Shown here: piece after piece, positions 38,343 to 46,216 of the stretch
How positions within the stretch are numbered: position 1 is the first letter of the stretch
Layout: every line of letters starts with the position of its first letter
Assembly (NCBI RefSeq): GCF_016881405.1
Contig: NZ_WOFE01000008.1
Location: forward strand, 1 to 64,000
Length of the DNA stretch: 64,000 bases
Source: Deefgea chitinilytica
Lineage (GTDB): Bacteria > Pseudomonadota > Gammaproteobacteria > Burkholderiales > Chitinibacteraceae
Reading direction: 5' to 3'
Made by a program: the position numbers and the translations under genes
The notes under the pieces: model-generated
What the model saw: only the letters and a program-made list of their open reading frames with translations
Told to the model about the DNA's origin: nothing
Databases searched by the model: none

Positions 38343-38792
38343 TTATTTTTTGAGTTCTTGTGCTTGCACCCGCGCGGTTTGACCATTGCTGATTACATCC
38401 ACCGTTTGCCCCAGCATGAACACTTGTGGGACATCCTGCACCACCACGAGTCGTTCATTATTATCCAGCATCCGAATAGTGAGTTCTTGTGCTGTTTTTT
38501 GCGCGATTTCTCGTTCCATTTGATTGCCCAAGAAGCCGCCTAATAGCGCGCCAAAAACGCTACTAATCGTGCTACCGCTGCCGTTGCCGATATGTTTTCC
38601 CGCCAGAATGCCGCCAACTATCCCGCCAGCAATACTACCGATGCCGCTGGTGTCATTGATGGTCACGACTTTAACGTGCTCAATTTGCCCCGTGCGGACT
38701 TGCGCGACAGGGCGCGCAGTCTGCGATGTGCTGCAGGCACTGAGTAATATAGTGAGCAATAGGGCGGGTAAAAATACAAAGCGATTAGACAT
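38343..38792 (-). CDS. Glycine-zipper 2TM lipoprotein
   Basis: 149 residues. A lipoprotein signal with lipobox LLSAC (cysteine near 20) is followed by a glycine-zipper region at about 50-95 (GSIAGGIVGGILAGKHIG and FGALLGGFLGNQ) of the type found in SlyB/PcpA-like outer-membrane lipoproteins. The C-terminal domain of about 50 residues has a small beta appearance. It is probably anchored in the outer membrane by Lnt/Lol processing; function is structural or stress-related (family knowledge). A single gene. Confidence 0.88.
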   Translation of the reverse strand: MSNRFVFLPALLLTILLSACSTSQTARPVAQVRTGQIEHVKVVTINDTSGIGSIAGGIVGGILAGKHIGNGSGSTISSVFGALLGGFLGNQMEREIAQKTAQELTIRMLDNNERLVVVQDVPQVFMLGQTVDVISNGQTARVQAQELKK

Positions 38793-38893
38793 GATGCCCT
38801 CTCAATTTCTGCGAGAAATAACTTCATTTTACGCGCTTTGCGTCTGGATTACTGTGCACTATGTCAGTTGCTTGCTGGGTGTGGTGATGATGG

Positions 38894-40531
38894 TTAAATG
38901 CGAAAGCGTCCGACCATGGTTTTGAGCTCCGCTGCAATTTGTTCGACGCCTCGCGCGTTCTCGGCGGAGTGGCGGATTGCGATGCTGGTTTCCTCGACCA
39001 TTTGCGAAATGTCTTCCACGCGCACTGCGATACTGTTGCTAGCGACACTTTGCTCGCGGGTCGCGGACGCCACTTCCTGCAAGTGCTCGAGTGTGGACTG
39101 CGCGCCTTGATGAATGTGCTGTAGAGAATCGGCGACGTAGCGAGCCAATTCAACGCCACGGTTCACTTCGGGTAGCGCCGCTTGCATCACGATGACGACT
39201 TGTTCGGTTTCACCCAAGATCGCAATCAGCATCCGTTCAATATCGATAGTGGCGGTTGAGGTTCGTTCGGCGAGTTTGCGAACTTCATCGGCCACAACAG
39301 CAAAACCGCGCCCTTGTTCCCCTGCGCGGGCGGCCTCGATTGCGGCGTTGAGTGCGAGTAAATTAGTTTGACCAGCGATATCTTTAATCACCGCGGCAAT
39401 ACCGGAAATGGCTTTGGCTTTGCCATCCAATTCTTGAATTTGCAGTGTGGCACCGCTGACGCTGCGGGCAATGTGCTCCATTAATTCGGTGGTATCACGC
39501 ACTTGACTTACGCCCGTGCGTGCCAGCTCAGTGGCATCGCGCGATGAATGCTCGGTGATGTTTGAGTTGTCAGAAATATGCGAAATACTCACGGTCAGCT
39601 CTTCCATCGCGGCCGCCATCGAACAAGTGGCGTCCGCCTGCTTCGTTGCCGCTTGGGAAATCGCGTTACTTGATTGAGCGATTTGTGAAGACTGCTTACT
39701 AAGCGTATCGGCGTGTTGTTGTACGGATTGCAATGTGCTGCGCAGACCTTGCACCATCATTGCTAATGAAGCGAGCAGGCTATTGGGATGCTGGCAATTG
39801 ATCTGCACTTGCAAATTACCCGCGGTGACTTCGCTCATGATCTGCATGGCATCCCGAGGCTCGCCGCCCAGTTGCTGCAAAATGGAGCGTGCAATAATCC
39901 AAGACACCCAGCCGAGTAGTAAGGCGAGCCCGAATAATTGGATAGATGCGAAGATGAGTTTGTGGATAAAAGCGGCATTCAGATCATCTTCATACACGCC
40001 TGTTGCGATAACCCAATTCCAAGCGGGTACCAACATGGAATAAGCGATTTTGGGTTGCGGTTCTTTAGCGCCGGGTTTTGCAAAATGGAAATATGAAAAA
40101 TCGCCACCTTTCTTGGCTGCGGCCACTAAGTCCTGCAAAATCATCACACCATTTGGGTCTCTGAGGTCGCCTTTATATTTGCCCACCAGTTCTGGTTTGA
40201 TGGGATGCATCTGGTAGACCATGTCGGTATTGATAATAAAAAAGTATTCATTTTTTTCAAAACGCACATCCCGCAGCGCAGCAGCGGCTTGAGCTTGGGC
40301 ATCTTCTTTGCTCAGTTGACCACGATCAGCTAGATTTTGGAAATAATTCACCACGCCAACTGCAGATTCAACTTGGGCACGGACTTTGGACTGGCGCTCT
40401 TCGAGCATGCTTTGGCGAAGATCGAACAACGAGAGCGCGCCCATAATAGCGAGCATCAAGATGGCTAACAGACAAAGAGCGAGCAGTCGGACGCTGACTC
40501 GCCAGCGTTGCAAGATTGAATTGAAAAGCAT
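38894..40531 (-). CDS. Methyl-accepting chemotaxis protein with single Cache sensor
   Basis: 545 residues. A membrane helix at about 14-34 is followed by a periplasmic single-Cache (sCache_2) domain at about 40-185, with [26 protein letters not shown] and [14 protein letters not shown] typical of the family. A second helix at about 192-212 leads to a HAMP-like linker and the signalling domain, with the conserved hairpin [20 protein letters not shown] near 380 and [12 protein letters not shown]. It senses small organic acids or similar ligands (family knowledge) and controls CheA. No CheR-binding pentapeptide is seen at the end (ends MVGRFRI). Confidence 0.94.
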   Translation of the reverse strand: MLFNSILQRWRVSVRLLALCLLAILMLAIMGALSLFDLRQSMLEERQSKVRAQVESAVGVVNYFQNLADRGQLSKEDAQAQAAAALRDVRFEKNEYFFIINTDMVYQMHPIKPELVGKYKGDLRDPNGVMILQDLVAAAKKGGDFSYFHFAKPGAKEPQPKIAYSMLVPAWNWVIATGVYEDDLNAAFIHKLIFASIQLFGLALLLGWVSWIIARSILQQLGGEPRDAMQIMSEVTAGNLQVQINCQHPNSLLASLAMMVQGLRSTLQSVQQHADTLSKQSSQIAQSSNAISQAATKQADATCSMAAAMEELTVSISHISDNSNITEHSSRDATELARTGVSQVRDTTELMEHIARSVSGATLQIQELDGKAKAISGIAAVIKDIAGQTNLLALNAAIEAARAGEQGRGFAVVADEVRKLAERTSTATIDIERMLIAILGETEQVVIVMQAALPEVNRGVELARYVADSLQHIHQGAQSTLEHLQEVASATREQSVASNSIAVRVEDISQMVEETSIAIRHSAENARGVEQIAAELKTMVGRFRI

Positions 40532-40750
40532 GATATTTCCCCTGAGCTGTAATGTACTTGACCGCTTATTGGTATTGAGTTTCTGAATGCGGTAAGACGA
40601 GATTGTGCGATTTCAAGTACCAACGAAGATCGGGAAAATGAGTGAGCGGCGGCTAAAGGTTTGCTAGCGGTCTTTAGCGCATGTGGGCGGAGTTCAAATT
40701 AGGGAAAACTAATTTAGCGAGCGAGCCCAGCAAAACGCTGGGCGCATGCT

Positions 40751-40777
40751 AAAAAAAGCCCCCTGAATTAAGGGGGC
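40751..40777 (-). terminator. Rho-independent terminator
   Basis: On the minus strand GCCCCCT - short loop - AGGGGGC followed by TTTTTTT, directly downstream of the 2OG-Fe(II) oxygenase gene. Next to it (40724-40743) is another hairpin, GCCCAGC-AAAA-CGCTGGGC. Confidence 0.9.
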
Positions 40778-40784
40778 GTTGTGA

Positions 40785-41396
40785 TTAGTTTGCGCGGCGG
40801 CGATACCAGCCAGTGAGCGAGAGGCGTTCGCGTTGTGCCGGCAGCACTTCGTGTTCAAAGCGATTAGATAAGAACACCACTAAAGTTCCGCCGTGCGGCG
40901 TTACATCGATGTGGTTTTCATCGTCGAGATAAATTCGCAGCTGCCCGCCGTCGGCGTCGGTCCAGTTGTCATTTAGGTATTGCACTACGGTGACTACGCG
41001 GGTGTCTTGGTTGCGGTGTTGGTCAAGATGGCGCTGGTAGAAACTGCCAACCGGATAGCGCGCAAAGTGCCATTCTAGTTCTGCCAAGCCTAAATACAGC
41101 TCGCGATTTAAGTGGTGTTGTAGCTCGCTCATCCGTTGATTGGCTGCCGCCATTTCTGCGTCGTCGTTTTCAATCCACAATACCGCATCACCACGAATAT
41201 CTTGTCGTACTTGATGCGCCGCTTCGCGACCCACACCGGCAGCAACGAAGCATTCTCTGCGTTGCTGAGCAAGTTGCTGTAAAGCGAGTAATTCTGCGGC
41301 GGATAGATAGTTGGGAATCACAATCCAGCCTGCGTCGGCCAAAGCATCGGCGATGCTGGTATTGAGATCGTTTGCTTGCGTGGTGATGTTATGCAT
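40785..41396 (-). CDS. 2OG-Fe(II) oxygenase family protein
   Basis: 203 residues from the ATG at 41396, preceded by GAGGAT. A prolyl-4-hydroxylase-like double-stranded beta helix. Iron ligands HLD (in YQRHLDQH) and the distal H (in NRFEHEVLP) are present, and R in QRERLSL can bind 2-oxoglutarate. The substrate is unknown; protein or small-molecule hydroxylation is expected. Its start overlaps the end of the SpecificRecomb gene by eight bases, so the two are translationally coupled, and a strong terminator follows. Confidence 0.9.
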   Translation of the reverse strand: MHNITTQANDLNTSIADALADAGWIVIPNYLSAAELLALQQLAQQRRECFVAAGVGREAAHQVRQDIRGDAVLWIENDDAEMAAANQRMSELQHHLNRELYLGLAELEWHFARYPVGSFYQRHLDQHRNQDTRVVTVVQYLNDNWTDADGGQLRIYLDDENHIDVTPHGGTLVVFLSNRFEHEVLPAQRERLSLTGWYRRRAN

Positions 41397-43389
41397 TGGC
41401 TTTATCCTCAATGGCCACGGTTTTGGGGGCAATAAATAGATCTAACGGTCGACTAAAGGCGCGGCGCCAGAATTTACCCCACAGTGGTTTTAGCTCACGC
41501 AAATGGCGCTTGCGTGAACGCATCGCGACCCAGAGCGCCAAAGTAAAGCTGACAAATAAATTGGTTATCCCAATCGCTGCGACCCCGAGTGCGCCCGTTA
41601 ATATAATTGGCCAAGTTAAGGTGAATTCATAAGCTGAAATCGCATAAGCCAGATTCGCAGCCGAGAAAGTAATGTGACGTATATCTAGCGGAAGCCCGAG
41701 TAGAAAGCCAATGGTGCCAATACTCCCTAGCATAATCCCGAAGTAGAAATTACCCGCCAATGCGCCTAGATTGTGCTCGATGTATTGACCTAAGCGATGA
41801 CTACGGTGTTCGCCAAAAATCTTATTGAGGATTGGCATTGCTGCGATTCGCTGCGGAATTTCGTTGTACAGCGATTTATTGTCGTAATAACCCGAGATCA
41901 AGCCTGCCAAGAATAAGCAGCAACCTGCAATCGCCGCATAAAAAATACCATTACCGCTAATTGGCATCAGCTCGGCGAGCATTTTATCGGCCTTGGCGGT
42001 ATCAACAACGTGATAACCCAATTCATACCACCACAACCAAGCGATGCCCAATGCCACGGGCGCTGCGAGCAAGACATTACCAATAATGGCAATAAATTGA
42101 GTACGGATGACTTTGACAATCAGCTCGACCAGCTCGGTATAACTATCAGTTTTTTTCATGTCGAGCGAAGGCAGTGCCGCGGCAATGCGCGCCGCAGTCA
42201 TTGCCGGCTGCTTGGTGGCGACGGTGAAATGCAAAATATGAATCAGCATAAAGCCCAGCGCGTAATTCATGCTAAATGCAAACGCTTCGAGCAGCGGCGG
42301 TAAATGCGCTTTGGCGGCTAAAATTTTAATCAACGCCATAAACCCAACAATGACGCCCGCTCCTGCGGCAGAGCGGAACATTTGCAGCCATTCTTTGCGC
42401 GTTTCCGAGATGTAATGCTCACCGGTGTGGCTGGCGTGTTCGGTGACTTTGAGCGCCAGCAATTCGGTATTTTCGCGCAATACATCGCGGACGCTGTATT
42501 TGCGATTTTCTGCTTTCACCAGTTCCAGAAATAAGCCCAATAAAGCAGGCGCATGATGAGCTTCGGGTGTGGAGTCGACCAATTGAAACAGCACTTTGAG
42601 TCGATCAATATGCTGTTTGAGGCGCAGTAGATGATAAGTCAGGCTGACTGAGGCGCCATTTTTCCCCGCTAGTTTCCATACTTTGGCAATGATGGTTTCA
42701 CATTGATCAAGTAAAACAAAAATATGCAGATGGTCTTCATCAGGTGGACGGCGCGCAGTGAGGTCTTCGCGATAGCGTTCGATATAGCTCAGTACTTCGG
42801 CGTTGAGCCGGACAAACGGTGATTCGAATCGCTCGACATCGGGGTGATGCAGGACAATTTCCGGCTCGAGGCCAATCGCAGAGAGTCGGCATGATAAAAC
42901 CTGAATCGCTTCAAGTTGTTGTAGCCGAATATGCGTTGGAATTTCAAACATACTGAGTTCTTCAGTGTGCGCAGCGTCGCCGATTTCAAACCAGACTTCG
43001 GTGGGTATGGCGTTCAACCAAACATAGTCATTATTGTTTGGAAACAATACCCCAAATAAATCTTTTAAATACTCGGGCTTTATTGGTGGCGGTAGTAGCT
43101 TAGAGCCAATCCGGCGAGCAATCGCAGTAAAGAAACTCTCATTCGATAAAATACCGGTATCGGTATACAACTGCACTTGGCGAGTGCTACCTAATAGCGT
43201 AAACAGTTGCTTGCGCAATGCCGCACGATAGTCGGCGTGTTGTTCCAGCAAATAGCATAGTGCGCGGGCATTGTTCACCGCCGTGACGGTATCGCTGACT
43301 TTGGCTGGGCGTAATGCGGCAATGAGTTCTTTCAGGCTGGTGACGGGATCGCTTTTGGCGTCCATCATCCGAATTAGGGTTTGTTCCAT
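41389..43389 (-). CDS. SpecificRecomb (PF10136-type) membrane protein, 'site-specific recombinase' by name only
   Basis: 666 residues. The N-terminal 330 residues are soluble and helical. The second half has about six or seven hydrophobic segments (GVIVGFMALIKILAA, FAFSMNYALGFMLIHILHF, FIAIIGNVLLAAPVALGIAW, YAAIAGCCLFLAGLISGY, YFGIMLGSIGTIGFLLGL, IILTGALGVAAIGITNLFVSF). This matches the Neisseria-type family annotated as a site-specific recombinase. I see no tyrosine or serine recombinase motif, and the membrane layout argues against recombinase activity. True function is unknown. Cotranscribed with a 2OG-Fe(II) oxygenase. Confidence 0.85.
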   Translation of the reverse strand: MEQTLIRMMDAKSDPVTSLKELIAALRPAKVSDTVTAVNNARALCYLLEQHADYRAALRKQLFTLLGSTRQVQLYTDTGILSNESFFTAIARRIGSKLLPPPIKPEYLKDLFGVLFPNNNDYVWLNAIPTEVWFEIGDAAHTEELSMFEIPTHIRLQQLEAIQVLSCRLSAIGLEPEIVLHHPDVERFESPFVRLNAEVLSYIERYREDLTARRPPDEDHLHIFVLLDQCETIIAKVWKLAGKNGASVSLTYHLLRLKQHIDRLKVLFQLVDSTPEAHHAPALLGLFLELVKAENRKYSVRDVLRENTELLALKVTEHASHTGEHYISETRKEWLQMFRSAAGAGVIVGFMALIKILAAKAHLPPLLEAFAFSMNYALGFMLIHILHFTVATKQPAMTAARIAAALPSLDMKKTDSYTELVELIVKVIRTQFIAIIGNVLLAAPVALGIAWLWWYELGYHVVDTAKADKMLAELMPISGNGIFYAAIAGCCLFLAGLISGYYDNKSLYNEIPQRIAAMPILNKIFGEHRSHRLGQYIEHNLGALAGNFYFGIMLGSIGTIGFLLGLPLDIRHITFSAANLAYAISAYEFTLTWPIILTGALGVAAIGITNLFVSFTLALWVAMRSRKRHLRELKPLWGKFWRRAFSRPLDLFIAPKTVAIEDKANA

Positions 43390-43461
43390 ATTTTAATCCA
43401 TCGTCGTGTTGGGGATTAACGCACAGCAGCGCTGATGCTTCAGGCTGCACGATGAGGCGTT

Positions 43462-43488
43462 CGGTCTACTGAGTCAGTCAGTAGAACC
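43462..43488. other. Hairpin upstream of the SpecificRecomb gene
   Basis: CGGTCTACTGA-GTCAG-TCAGTAGaACCG stem-loop in the 243-base interval between ykgJ and the SpecificRecomb gene. It lies upstream of the latter and could belong to its 5' leader. The rest of the interval shows nothing recognisable. Confidence 0.4.
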
Positions 43489-43632
43489 GTCCGAAAGTGC
43501 CGATGATTGTACCTTGCTTTTGCGCAGAGGCATCTGTCGTGATGCGGTAATTTGATACTGCGGCGCTCTCGAGTGGTGTGAATTGGGATATGGATAAAAC
43601 TGCAATTTTTGTGTGATGTCTGTCACTGACTA

Positions 43633-43896
43633 TTAATCTGTGAATGGCGCAGTTACGACTTCAAGCTGCGTCAAAAAAAACATCGCTTCAGCTTTAGAGT
43701 TTCCGCACATTTCAAACGACGGTTGTAGCCCAGCGCAAACGGCTGGTCGCTCTGGCTGGCCGAAGATTTTACAGCCCAACTGTTCGTCGAGTTGAATACA
43801 TAAAACGCCCGCTGGTTTGCCATTAGGCATGCCTGGAATGGGGCTTGAAATCGAGGGTGCTATGCAACATGCGCCGCAGCCTTGCCGACAGTTCAT
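43633..43896 (-). CDS. YkgJ-family cysteine-cluster protein
   Basis: 87 residues. The Fe-S or zinc cluster motif is spread over [23 protein letters not shown] and EMC (family CxxxCxxCC plus distal cysteines), which matches the YkgJ/UPF0153 family. Role unknown; probably a metal-binding redox protein. The first 30 codons are duplicated in diverged form at 45969-46070, on the far side of two orphan genes, which suggests the upstream region was replaced by an insertion. Confidence 0.9.
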   Translation of the reverse strand: MNCRQGCGACCIAPSISSPIPGMPNGKPAGVLCIQLDEQLGCKIFGQPERPAVCAGLQPSFEMCGNSKAEAMFFLTQLEVVTAPFTD

Positions 43897-44047
43897 GATT
43901 TTTCCTAGCTATTGATTATTAAGTATGGGCTGAATGCTTTTCATTCTTTTTCGCACGTTGGGAAGTTAAGTTATTTTCAGGAATTGTTCGTGATATTTGC
44001 CACTTGTTACTTCCTGATGGTGTTGGCACTGACGATTTAACTACCCT

Positions 44048-45475
44048 TTATTTTGGTTGTGCGAGGGGGCGCATTTTTTCTAAGTTTTGAAAAAGCGCGA
44101 AGAGCTGGCGTGAGTTACGATTCTTCACAACGAAGTGGAATAGCTGCTGAATGTGCGCCCGCTTTGCACTACGCACTTCTGCATATTCTGCTACATTATT
44201 TGCTATGAGACCCCATTCATTATTTGAGTAGTAAATTTGGCCGTATGCTTGCATTAGAATTTCTGCCGCATGTGTAGAAGGTTTATTGCGATAGCCTTTT
44301 GCTGCGGCTGCTCGGTCTGGGAATACAGCATAACAAGGCCGACTATGTCCCGTGAATTCATGTGCTGTTTGTGAAGTCTCATAAAAAGCGGCCGCAATTG
44401 TCAATGCAAAAATAAATTTGTGTGGGGGCGAGCCATGCTGTTCGTGACCACCATGTATACCTCGAGTAGAAATATATAACTCCTGCAGTTGTGTACTCCA
44501 ACTGACAATCATCTCAATGTCCGATTCGGTCATATGTCGCTTGAAGTAGTTGTCGACCTGTGCAAAAAAGCCCCCTGCAGTAAACATCTGCCTGAATATA
44601 TCCCGTATTTTGTTATCGCCTCCATCGTCTAAGTCTTGTAGTAACACAGGGGGCACACTGAGCATTCCGTGAAAGTTCAAGCGCTGCAAGAATGGAATGC
44701 ACATCTCTGACGCTTCTCTGCCACGAGCGTCAATCGCAGCAATTTCCAGTAAGACACGATTCACAGAGATATTTGCACTAACGCGTGCCATGAGTATATC
44801 TTTTACAGATTCTAGTTCTTCCGATTCGGTCAAGCAGAACTCCTGCAGTTTAGCTGCAATGTGTTGCTTGGCGCCCTCAGATGCAGCCAGCTGTAGAGAA
44901 ATTGGAGTGCCAACTGTCGATGGGATACGATGCTTCTCACGGAAATTCAGTTCATAAATTTGAATCTGTTTATCGAGTAGTGTTTCGATAAGACTCATGC
45001 TTAGACCGAAAGCTGTGTCCGAAGCCAACACCGACACAGTAATTGCCAGTGAGGACTCACAGATGTTTATCCATTCCAACATTGGTCGATAAGCAAGCCG
45101 ACGCGGCCCATCCATGTGCTTAAGAAAGTCATCTAACAATGCACGACGGTTATCTAAGTGCTTAAGTTCTTGCGCAGTAGGCTCATCACGAAGAAGAAAC
45201 CGCATAGAAGCGGCTTTCGTATATGCGATGCGGCTTGGCGCATCTGAAGGCCCATCCCAAGCCGATTGTGGCACTTTAACTAATAAAGCATCCGCCCAGT
45301 TTTGATGTAGCCTATCCTTTGCATTTGCAAAAATGTTAGCCAGGGGGGTTATCTCGCTTGGGAATTGTCGTGCAAGCGCGCTAGCTTCCTTTGGCGTCAC
45401 GGTGAGAATATCCGCGAGGTGGCGCTTGACCAATTCCAGGTCTGCTTGTGTGTAGCTTTGGCTTTGTTTGACCAT
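44048..45475 (-). CDS. Uncharacterised 475-residue protein
   Basis: 475 residues from the ATG at 45475, preceded by GGAG at six bases; a start four codons earlier is possible. Soluble, mostly helical, with no signal peptide, membrane helix or motif I recognise. The N-terminus (YTQADLELVKRHLADILTVTPKEASALARQF) looks like a helical bundle. The segment around 340-400 (GIHGGHEQHGSPPHKFIFAL...AAFYETSQTAHEFTGHSRP) carries many histidines and acidic residues and could hold a metal. The C-terminal 100 residues include AYGQIYYSNNEWGLIANN. It lies in a two-gene block bounded by ykgJ and a ykgJ fragment, so it may be cargo of a small insertion. Confidence 0.7.
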   Translation of the reverse strand: MVKQSQSYTQADLELVKRHLADILTVTPKEASALARQFPSEITPLANIFANAKDRLHQNWADALLVKVPQSAWDGPSDAPSRIAYTKAASMRFLLRDEPTAQELKHLDNRRALLDDFLKHMDGPRRLAYRPMLEWINICESSLAITVSVLASDTAFGLSMSLIETLLDKQIQIYELNFREKHRIPSTVGTPISLQLAASEGAKQHIAAKLQEFCLTESEELESVKDILMARVSANISVNRVLLEIAAIDARGREASEMCIPFLQRLNFHGMLSVPPVLLQDLDDGGDNKIRDIFRQMFTAGGFFAQVDNYFKRHMTESDIEMIVSWSTQLQELYISTRGIHGGHEQHGSPPHKFIFALTIAAAFYETSQTAHEFTGHSRPCYAVFPDRAAAAKGYRNKPSTHAAEILMQAYGQIYYSNNEWGLIANNVAEYAEVRSAKRAHIQQLFHFVVKNRNSRQLFALFQNLEKMRPLAQPK

Positions 45476-45494
45476 GGTATGCTCCATCCTGTTG

Positions 45495-45513
45495 TGCGGG
45501 CCTACGGCCCGCA
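45495..45513. other. Hairpin between the two orphan genes
   Basis: TGCGGGCC-TAC-GGCCCGCA, perfect 8-bp arms in the 47-base spacer, without a T-run. It may set relative expression of the two genes by stabilising or partly terminating the transcript. Confidence 0.55.
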
Positions 45514-45522
45514 GTGTGTTGA

Positions 45523-45828
45523 CTAAGGATATTGCAGACTTGGGGTGCGGAAAGAGGGGGCTGTTTCCGACTCTTGAGATTCGGCGCGTAGTGCCATTCG
45601 CACCGAACGGTTTAGCTGTTCACCTGCTAAGCAGGCGCGCAGTCGCTGAATTTCTTGATTGGCCATCTGTAGTGCCTCATCCTCGCTTTTTGCTTTGCCA
45701 GTAGTTACCAATTGGCGCGCATATTCAGCTGAGTGCTTGATCGCACCGTTTTCATTCAATGATTGAATACCGTGGTATGTATCATTGGCCCCGGTGATAA
45801 CACCGCGACCTGTTGCTCCCATGCCCAT
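45523..45828 (-). CDS. Small orphan protein upstream of the 475-residue gene
   Basis: 101 residues from the ATG at 45828, chosen because AGAGGT lies six bases upstream; an open frame continues back to 45903. A glycine-rich start (MGMGATGRGVITGANDTY) is followed by a helical middle with AEYARQLVTTGKAKSEDEALQMANQEI, a polar C-terminus and one cysteine. No family is recognised. The helical part resembles small DNA- or protein-binding antitoxin-like proteins only in general character. It is codirectional with the 475-residue gene and probably cotranscribed. Confidence 0.6.
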   Translation of the reverse strand: MGMGATGRGVITGANDTYHGIQSLNENGAIKHSAEYARQLVTTGKAKSEDEALQMANQEIQRLRACLAGEQLNRSVRMALRAESQESETAPSFRTPSLQYP

Positions 45829-46216
45829 ATGAGACCTCTTTCGTAGTTGTTTGATAAGAAGCCCAAGTATGGCAATTTCGAACCAACTATAACCGTAACG
45901 CATTCATCGAGTGCCACAAATAATAAAATTATCCGAGATTTTCTTTATTTTAATAATAGTTGGTGTAATTAGCTTCCATAGGGCTTGCCGTTGGGCATGC
46001 CGGGAATAGGGCTGGAAATTGATGGCGCGGTGCAGCAGGCGGCGCAGTGTGGGCGGCATTGAATAGTCATGGATGGATTTCACCGCATTGCGCGCTGCAG
46101 CGCAAGCTCTACCGCATGTAAGGATTGCTTGCAGTTGTCGCGGTTTTCCGTAGAATGCCAAAAACGACTACAGAATCGGTTATTTAAATCGATCGCCGAC
46201 CGGATGGGGGACACTC
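45829..46216. other. Interval with ykgJ fragment before the glycosylation cluster
   Basis: About 390 bases. Besides the ykgJ fragment it holds an AT-rich stretch (45904-45968) next to the point where the ykgJ similarity ends, and the probable promoter and leader of the glycosylation operon. GGGGG precedes the ATG at 46217. No other gene is supported. Confidence 0.5.
45969..46070 (-). pseudogene. Truncated ykgJ 5' end
   Basis: From ATG 46070 the frame reads [20 protein letters not shown]..., nearly the same as the first 30 residues of the intact YkgJ at 43633-43896. It then departs after GKP and stops (YGS, stop). Most nucleotide differences from the intact copy are at third codon positions. 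It is the start of a former ykgJ whose 3' part is gone. Together with the intact copy it brackets the two orphan genes in direct orientation. Confidence 0.85.

Noticed and set aside
41389-43389. Treating the 'site-specific recombinase' as evidence of a mobile element
   Set aside because: The protein is a conserved multi-pass membrane protein without recombinase motifs, and no attachment sites flank it.
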